A model generated the notes under the pieces. It saw only the letters and a list, made by a program, of their open reading frames with translations, made no database searches and had not been told where the DNA came from. Of a stretch of 16,856 nucleotides of DNA, positions 1-6,219 are shown in pieces (position 1 is the first letter of the stretch; each line of letters opens with the position of its first letter). The position numbers were made by a program, and so were the translations under genes. The stretch comes from an uncultured Lachnospiraceae bacterium (lineage in GTDB: Bacteria; Bacillota; Clostridia; Lachnospirales; Lachnospiraceae). The stretch is taken from NCBI GenBank assembly GCA_900554925.1, contig USJG01000032.1, positions 1 through 16,856 of the forward strand, in the 5' to 3' direction.

Positions 1-30
1 GTAATATATGCGATAAAGGAGAAGTGTGCT

Positions 31-1236
31 ATGACGGCAGATGATTTGACGGTTGGGGGGAGACGTTTCCGCACCCGCGCGGATTATGAGGCCGCATTAC
101 GAGATCAAAAGAAAATAGACAGCATAAAGGCAAATACCGATTTAAATCATCCCAGGCAGCTATACGAACTGTTTAAAGAGATGCAAAGCGGTGTTTACCG
201 TTTTGAGACGTCGGTGGGAACTGACTTTGATGATGAAATTTATGAGAAAATTGAAGAATTAAAAAAGCAGGGTATTACCGCTGAAAATGCCGGTAATGCG
301 GTGGTAGTCAAGAAAAAAGCAAAAAAAGCCCAAAAAGCAAAAAAAACAAAAAAAAGCTCAAAAGGCAGTACAAACAAAAAAACATCGAAGGCTGCCAGTC
401 TGGAAACCTATGATAAAGAAATGCGCGCCCAGATATTAAACGAACTTAAAAAAAGGGAAAAGCGCAGAAAGCTGATCGTTGTTCTGGCAACGGTGGTGGC
501 GGTTGCCAGTTTTGGATATTTCGGGGTTTATTATTACTTCAGTGCCAAAACAAACATGAATTACAATGAACTAGCGGCCTTAAAGGGCAGTGATGCCCTT
601 TCCGGTGATCAGGAAAAGAATGATTTTGCTTTACATAAAGAGTCCGTGGTGCTGCCGGAGGTGCTGGACGAATATAAAACTTTATACAAAAAAAATAAAA
701 AGCTAATTGGATGGCTCAAAATTGACGATACAATAATAGATTACCCTGTAATGCAGACAAATAATAACGAATATTATCTGGATCACAATTTTAATCAGGA
801 GTATGATAAGAACGGCAGTTTGTTTTTAGACTGTGACTGTGTTATTTACCCACGTTCTACCAATTTAATCATATATGGTCATCATATGAAGTCAGGTCAG
901 ATGTTTGGACAGCTTCAAAAATATGCGAAAGAATCTTACGGAGAGAAGCATGCGCTGATACAGTTTGACAGTATCTACGAGAAGGCAACTTATCAGGTAA
1001 TGTACGTGTTCCGCTCACAGGTTTATAATGAGGATGATCTGGTTTTTAAATACTATCAGTTTATTAATGCGAATTCAGAAGAAGAATTTAATTCTTATAT
1101 GAAAGAAATGGCTGCCATAAGTCTGTATGACACAGGCGTCACTGCCAGCTATGGGGACAGCCTGCTTACCCTGTCAACCTGTGATAACTCACAGACGGAC
1201 GGACGGTTTGTGGTGGTAGCTAAGAGAATTAAGTAA
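31..1236 (+). CDS. srtB: Class B sortase with long cytoplasmic N-terminal extension
   Basis: This is a membrane-anchored cysteine transpeptidase that would cut a sorting signal in secreted proteins and join them to the cell wall. Residues 1-146 are charged and predicted cytoplasmic, with a Lys/Ala-rich stretch at about 94-121. One membrane segment lies at about 148-170, and the sortase domain at about 210-401 faces outward. Visible motifs are IYGHHM (catalytic His, probably H284), TLSTC (catalytic C384) and TDGRFVV (R392). The Trp-Leu-Lys-Ile-Asp strand near 228 and the length of the catalytic domain fit class B, not A. The ATG at 31 follows AAAGGAG (15-21). The gene ends 18 bases before a large LRR protein with a sorting signal, so its substrates are probably the next two genes. 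In Clostridioides difficile, SrtB recognises (S/P)PxTG-type signals, which resembles the TPxTG seen here. The extension is unusual against the short N-termini of well-studied sortases. Family call is firm; substrate pairing is inferred. Confidence 0.93.
   Translation: MTADDLTVGGRRFRTRADYEAALRDQKKIDSIKANTDLNHPRQLYELFKEMQSGVYRFETSVGTDFDDEIYEKIEELKKQGITAENAGNAVVVKKKAKKAQKAKKTKKSSKGSTNKKTSKAASLETYDKEMRAQILNELKKREKRRKLIVVLATVVAVASFGYFGVYYYFSAKTNMNYNELAALKGSDALSGDQEKNDFALHKESVVLPEVLDEYKTLYKKNKKLIGWLKIDDTIIDYPVMQTNNNEYYLDHNFNQEYDKNGSLFLDCDCVIYPRSTNLIIYGHHMKSGQMFGQLQKYAKESYGEKHALIQFDSIYEKATYQVMYVFRSQVYNEDDLVFKYYQFINANSEEEFNSYMKEMAAISLYDTGVTASYGDSLLTLSTCDNSQTDGRFVVVAKRIK
339..355. repeat. Two A8 homopolymer tracts inside the sortase gene
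   Basis: Two runs of eight adenines (339-346 and 348-355) are separated by one C. Shorter A5-A7 runs precede them between 313 and 336. They encode part of the Lys-rich linker upstream of the membrane segment. Runs of this length are prone to polymerase slippage, and a one-base change would truncate the sortase before its catalytic domain. Confidence 0.8.
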
Positions 1237-1254
1237 CCTAAAAGGAGTGTTACG

Positions 1255-4200
1255 ATGGCAAAAAAAGTAACAAAAAAGAAAAACAGAAAATTAAGAAGGC
1301 AGATTCGGAAAACAGTGGGCGCATTGCTTATGATTTCTGCTATTACCGTTGCGGCAATACCAGTACAGGATGTAAGTGCAAATCCGACAGTTTCCAATGA
1401 GAAAATTAAAGTTGCAGTTACCAGCCAAAAAGGACAGATCCAGGCGGCTGATGCTACCTATGGCTTTGAAAGCGCGGTGCCCTATGTGGCAGATGCAACG
1501 GGCGATAAGAATAATCAGGTTATATATACTTCCGGTGATGGTATCTTTAAATTTGCATACATACGTGGAACCGGAGCGGTTATTTTGGATTATGAGGATC
1601 TGTATAACAATGAGTCTCTGACAATTCCCGAAACGCTGGAAGCGTATCGAAATTATTCCGAGAATTATCAGGGACAGGAATACTATTGCATGGTAAGCGC
1701 CAATGACGAACTGATGGGCTATAAGCTGCAGAATCAGCCTCTGGTGGATGGCGACGGAAAGCCTTTATACAGGACTACAGATCGTATGCCCGATGGCACA
1801 AATATTGAAAATCTGGAGAATATTACGGATGTATTGAGTGACGCGGATGGATACTACATTTTGTATAACCAAACAAAGCCAAAGAGGGATGAAAACGGGG
1901 CTGAGTTGAAAGATGAGCATGGACAGATTATCTATGAGACGGTGCAGGCCAGAGCGAATGTTGAACCTATGTATGGGGAAAGGTATTATCCCTGCTATTA
2001 CAGCCAGAGGGACGTCTGGTCGCAATTCAGTGATCAGGAATTGTACTATCACCCCAAAAAAGCTGATAATACTGACGATTATACGAAATGGGAACAAGTG
2101 GGCGATGATAATACCCATTGGGGCATAAGAGCGGTAGTAAAATATATTGGAGCAGAAAAGATTAAAACAAAGGGCACAGGCTGGGAGCTGGACGGTGAAA
2201 GGGTAACGCCTGACGAGGGAGTTTTTGCCAATAAGATTAATATTGTAAATCTGAACATTGAAGCCTCCTTAAACGGTGTAAGCGACTATGCATTTTATAA
2301 TTGTCCCAGATTACAGAATGTAAGCTTTAAGACCGGGCTGCAGACCGTCGGCAACGGTGTTTTTGCAGGATGCCAGCAGCTTAAGAGTGTTGATATGCCA
2401 ACTGCGACGGCAATTGGAAAGGATGCCTTTTATAACTGTACGTCGCTGACCAGTTTTAAAGTGCCGGCTGATACTCTGTCGCATTTAGGGGACTGTGCTT
2501 TTGAAGGCTGTACTCAGTTGCAGAATGTAGATTTTTTGCTTTATAATGATGACGGCACCCAGGATACCATGGGGTCTGCCTTCTTAAAATATTTAGGAAA
2601 TCATCTTTTCAGAGGCTGTACCTCCTTATCCAGCATGGAGTTTCCCAATGGTTATTCTGAGTCAGATCCTCTGGATATTGATATGTTTCAGGATTGTACA
2701 GCACTGCAGTACATAAAACTGCCTGACACAGATTCGGGCGCAAGGATTGTGTTTGACTGTAATCATTCACAAAATGGCAGTGACTATCCTAACTGCACAG
2801 GTAATACATGGGAAAAGTTCAGAGAAATGGTACCCGAATCCTTTTATTTTGAAGGTCCGTCGATTTCGGATATTCATACGAAAGCCAATGATAATTCCAT
2901 AACTTTCAAATATCCCAATGAGCAGCTGTATGAGAGGGTCGTATACGAACATGATGCGATAAAAGATGCTGGTGACGCAGATGGAAAATCTGCCAAGGTA
3001 TTCTATCAGGTTCGTGTTGACGGCAATAATGTAGGCACATTGGAAAAATTTGGCATTCTCAACTATGATAATGAAGATGTAAAGAGTCACCCTGACATTA
3101 TCACCATTCCTGAAAAGTTCGGAACCTTTGGAATTTCCAATATCGGGCAGGGAAGCTTTAATGATAACTGTGATCTGGTGAAAGTGACGATTCCTGCGTC
3201 AGTAAGTACCATAGGCGCCAATGCTTTTAAAGGCTGCCATAAGTTAAGGACGATTATTTTTACGGATGCAACGACGATTACCTCTATTGGAGCAGATGCC
3301 TTTAAGACCCAGGAAACCTATTGTGGGGACAGTGTTTATCCTGATGCAGGCGAACCTGAGCCTTACTTATACTTTGTAGGGGCGATGCTGAAGGAAGATG
3401 GCAGCGATACGGAAACCTTTAAGTATGCCATGAATGGCACAAGCAAAATAAGCCATAGTAATTCACCGGATATCTGGATCACCTGCCACAGCGGCTGGCC
3501 TACCAACCTTGAGGTGCAATATTATAAGGAACCCACTGCCGCTACCGGAGAGGCGCAGCTGGTGGGTTATCCAAGATATGATGAACTGAGTGCGAACGCA
3601 CTTACATGGGCAGAGAATCTTCCCTATGTGACTAATGATACAGAAGCGGCTGAATATGCAGAAATGATCAACAGGGCAATTCAGTATAACCAGGGAGTAA
3701 CATTGACTCCTGAGTTAACACCCAATGAACAGGCATTTTTGGCAGCTACGTTAAATGTAACAATTCCTGAAAGTGTTGACCGTATCGAACCAGGCTTGTT
3801 TTCCGGATATGACAGCGATGGAAATCAAGTAGGTTCGCGCACGCCGGATACAAGTATTAAGTCAGTTACGATCAATGGGGTTGATGAACTGGAACCCTAT
3901 ACTTTTAAAGGCTGTACAGCACTGCAGTCCGCAGCTGTTATTGGAAGCAGCCTGATAGACGACTATGCGTTTGAAGATTGTACCGGGTTAACCGACGCAA
4001 CCCTTGGCTCCAATCTGTCAGATACAGGGAAACGTCCTTTTAAGGGATGCACGGAATTACGCAATATTAATTGTCTTGCACCTTCTAATTTTGTCTATAA
4101 CAGCGGTATTTTATATCGTCAGACAGACAGTGGATTGGAAATTGTTGAATGTCTGGAAAACAGAGGACAGACAGGAGGGACAGGATTATATACGGTAGGG

Positions 4201-6207
4201 CCGGACGAATTAAACGGAGTGACCTCCATTAAGGAGGAGGCTTTTGCAGAGTGCGATAAGATCGCCCAGGTGGATTTGTCTTCAACTACAGTAAGAACAA
4301 TTCCTGTGGGATGCTTTCAGGATATGGAACTGAACAGCATTGTTTTACCCAGTACGTTGTCCAGCATTGAGGCAGATGCTTTTAAAGGCGGGCAGGCGAG
4401 ACGGTTTGTTGTATATTTTAAGAACAGCAATCCTATTACCATGACAGAGGATGCCTTTGAGCCAAAGGACGGAGATAAGGATCAGGTGGGAGACAGGGAA
4501 GTTATTTTCCAATGTGCGATACCTTCCAATGCGGCGACTTATGCAGATTATTATGCTTACATTACTGCCAGTGACGCTGAGGTCTATGAAGAGTTTACGG
4601 TAAGATTTTATAATACACCGGATTATCCCGCCTCCACCAATTTGGAATTGCTTTCCAGACAGACCGTAAGGGCAGGAGAAGATGCTGTGGCACCGGACAC
4701 AGAAGATCTCAGCTGCAATGACGAAACTCTTGTGTTTATCGGCTGGGATAAGCCCTATACCAATGTACAGGCAGATTTGGATGTTCTGGCGATGTATGGC
4801 GCTCCTCAATATGAAGTAACATTTATAGACGGTTATACGGGGGATACGCTTAAAGTGGAAATGGTAAGTCTGGGAGGCAGCGCAACGCCGCCTGAAGTTC
4901 CTGAACATCCCGGACAGGTATTTATGGGCTGGGACAAACCTTATTATAATATCCAGGAAGATACCCGCGTGATAGCAAGGTATGCTGACGGCTCAGGGGA
5001 TATTAACAGGCATACAGTTTCCTTCTACTTAAGTGAAAGTGATGAAGAACCATGGTGGACTACTTATGCCAGTGAAGGTGAAGTTATTATGGCTCCTATT
5101 GCACCTGCAAGGCCAGGGTATACATTTTCCAGATGGCTTTGGGTGCCGGCTTCCTCTGCGAATGGAATTAAGCAGGATACGTCCGTTTATGCGCAGTGGA
5201 CCTCTGGCAGCAGCAGCAATCCAAGTGGTTCACCGGGCAACAGCGGGGACAACGGCAATAATGGCAGCAATAACAATGGAAGTAACTCCAGTGCTTCCCC
5301 CTCCGCATCGCCTACAGCTTCACCTGATGTTAAGAAATACACTGTCAGTGTATCGGGAGGAAGCGGAAGCGGAAGCTACGCAGCCGGCGAAATTGTTTCA
5401 ATTAATGCTTACTACATGGGAGACGGACAGTTGTTTGATAAATGGACGACCTCCACGGCGGGAGTTGGCTTTGCCAATCCCAACGCCACATCAACTACCT
5501 TTACCATGCCGGCAGCAAACGTAGCAATTACTGCTACCTATAAGACCGGAAGTGCAGGAAGCACTACAACCACCACTGGAGGCAGCGGAACCGGAAGCAG
5601 TGGCACCAGTACCAGTACAGGAAGCACAAATAATGGTACAATAGTGGAAGTAACTAAGCCAGGAATTTCCAATACGAATCTGGCAGGCGCTACCGTAAGC
5701 GGCGCAACAGATAATTTCATTGTCAAGATTACGGAAGATCAGACAGCTACTGACGCGGTAGTGGCAGCATTGCAGGCAAGATATGGCGATATCAGCAGAA
5801 TTAAGTATCTGCCTATGGATATCAGCCTGTACGATTCCACAGGACGCATTAAGATAGCGGACACCACAGGAATTACCGTTAATCTGACTCTGCCTTTGCC
5901 GGATGATCTGATCCAGTATGCGGGAAACAATAAAGTAGCGGCAGTTTCCGGCGGTGCGCTGGAGGATTTAAATGTGAGATTTACTACGGTTGACGGGGTA
6001 CCTTGTGTGAACTTTACAGCAACGCATTTTTCACCTTATGTGATTTATGTAGATACGGCAAACCTGACGGAAGCCACCATAGACGCAACGCCCAAGACTG
6101 GTGATCCCATTCATCCCAAGTGGTTCCTTTCCCTTGGACTGGCCTGCGTTTCGCTGATACTTTTCTTTAAACGTGACAAGGTAATAATCAATACAAAAAC
6201 AGCATAG
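1255..6207 (+). CDS. Large BspA-like LRR surface protein with InlB B-type repeats and sortase signal
   Basis: This 1650-aa protein is predicted to be secreted and attached to the wall. The very basic N-terminus leads into a signal peptide with likely cleavage after VSA (residue 42). LRR_5/BspA-type repeats of the pattern AFxxCxxLxxVxIP...IG occur in three blocks at about 329-492, 623-684 and 833-1058. Listeria-Bacteroides (InlB B-type) repeats follow at about 1113-1182, 1185-1245 and 1253-1316; the first two share GWDKPY. A Ser/Gly/Asn linker (about 1318-1358), a further beta repeat (about 1360-1431), a Thr/Gly/Ser linker and a domain at about 1485-1600 come next. The C-terminus has TPKTGD at 1612-1617, a hydrophobic segment and the basic KRDK tail, a sorting signal with Thr instead of Leu. 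The start has AAAGGAG seven bases upstream. LRR proteins of this type often act in adhesion or host contact, but the ligand cannot be read here. It sits between its probable sortase and a paralogue. Confidence 0.93.
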   Translation: MAKKVTKKKNRKLRRQIRKTVGALLMISAITVAAIPVQDVSANPTVSNEKIKVAVTSQKGQIQAADATYGFESAVPYVADATGDKNNQVIYTSGDGIFKFAYIRGTGAVILDYEDLYNNESLTIPETLEAYRNYSENYQGQEYYCMVSANDELMGYKLQNQPLVDGDGKPLYRTTDRMPDGTNIENLENITDVLSDADGYYILYNQTKPKRDENGAELKDEHGQIIYETVQARANVEPMYGERYYPCYYSQRDVWSQFSDQELYYHPKKADNTDDYTKWEQVGDDNTHWGIRAVVKYIGAEKIKTKGTGWELDGERVTPDEGVFANKINIVNLNIEASLNGVSDYAFYNCPRLQNVSFKTGLQTVGNGVFAGCQQLKSVDMPTATAIGKDAFYNCTSLTSFKVPADTLSHLGDCAFEGCTQLQNVDFLLYNDDGTQDTMGSAFLKYLGNHLFRGCTSLSSMEFPNGYSESDPLDIDMFQDCTALQYIKLPDTDSGARIVFDCNHSQNGSDYPNCTGNTWEKFREMVPESFYFEGPSISDIHTKANDNSITFKYPNEQLYERVVYEHDAIKDAGDADGKSAKVFYQVRVDGNNVGTLEKFGILNYDNEDVKSHPDIITIPEKFGTFGISNIGQGSFNDNCDLVKVTIPASVSTIGANAFKGCHKLRTIIFTDATTITSIGADAFKTQETYCGDSVYPDAGEPEPYLYFVGAMLKEDGSDTETFKYAMNGTSKISHSNSPDIWITCHSGWPTNLEVQYYKEPTAATGEAQLVGYPRYDELSANALTWAENLPYVTNDTEAAEYAEMINRAIQYNQGVTLTPELTPNEQAFLAATLNVTIPESVDRIEPGLFSGYDSDGNQVGSRTPDTSIKSVTINGVDELEPYTFKGCTALQSAAVIGSSLIDDYAFEDCTGLTDATLGSNLSDTGKRPFKGCTELRNINCLAPSNFVYNSGILYRQTDSGLEIVECLENRGQTGGTGLYTVGPDELNGVTSIKEEAFAECDKIAQVDLSSTTVRTIPVGCFQDMELNSIVLPSTLSSIEADAFKGGQARRFVVYFKNSNPITMTEDAFEPKDGDKDQVGDREVIFQCAIPSNAATYADYYAYITASDAEVYEEFTVRFYNTPDYPASTNLELLSRQTVRAGEDAVAPDTEDLSCNDETLVFIGWDKPYTNVQADLDVLAMYGAPQYEVTFIDGYTGDTLKVEMVSLGGSATPPEVPEHPGQVFMGWDKPYYNIQEDTRVIARYADGSGDINRHTVSFYLSESDEEPWWTTYASEGEVIMAPIAPARPGYTFSRWLWVPASSANGIKQDTSVYAQWTSGSSSNPSGSPGNSGDNGNNGSNNNGSNSSASPSASPTASPDVKKYTVSVSGGSGSGSYAAGEIVSINAYYMGDGQLFDKWTTSTAGVGFANPNATSTTFTMPAANVAITATYKTGSAGSTTTTTGGSGTGSSGTSTSTGSTNNGTIVEVTKPGISNTNLAGATVSGATDNFIVKITEDQTATDAVVAALQARYGDISRIKYLPMDISLYDSTGRIKIADTTGITVNLTLPLPDDLIQYAGNNKVAAVSGGALEDLNVRFTTVDGVPCVNFTATHFSPYVIYVDTANLTEATIDATPKTGDPIHPKWFLSLGLACVSLILFFKRDKVIINTKTA

Positions 6208-6219
6208 GAGATTCCTATG
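6203..6219 (+). promoter_or_regulatory. Perfect hairpin spanning stop codon, ribosome site and next start codon
   Basis: CATAGGA (6203-6209) and TCCTATG (6213-6219) form a perfect 7-bp inverted repeat with a 3-base loop. The arms contain the TAG stop of the upstream LRR gene (6205-6207), most of the AGGAG ribosome site (6206-6210) and the ATG of the downstream gene (6217-6219). Folded RNA would hide the ribosome site, and a ribosome ending translation of the first gene would open it. This suggests translational coupling of the two LRR proteins; the role is inferred. Confidence 0.6.

Noticed and set aside
4345..4908. 187-codon open frame on the minus strand
   Set aside because: It lies wholly inside the first LRR gene, whose reading frame has clear domains; the minus-strand product has no recognisable motif or ribosome site.
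5200..5340. Tandem DNA repeat in the Ser/Gly/Asn linker
   Set aside because: The stretch is low in complexity but shows no regular unit; it is a normal flexible linker.
5033..5524. 163-codon plus-strand open frame
   Set aside because: It is an out-of-frame shadow of the InlB-type repeat and linker region of the first LRR protein.
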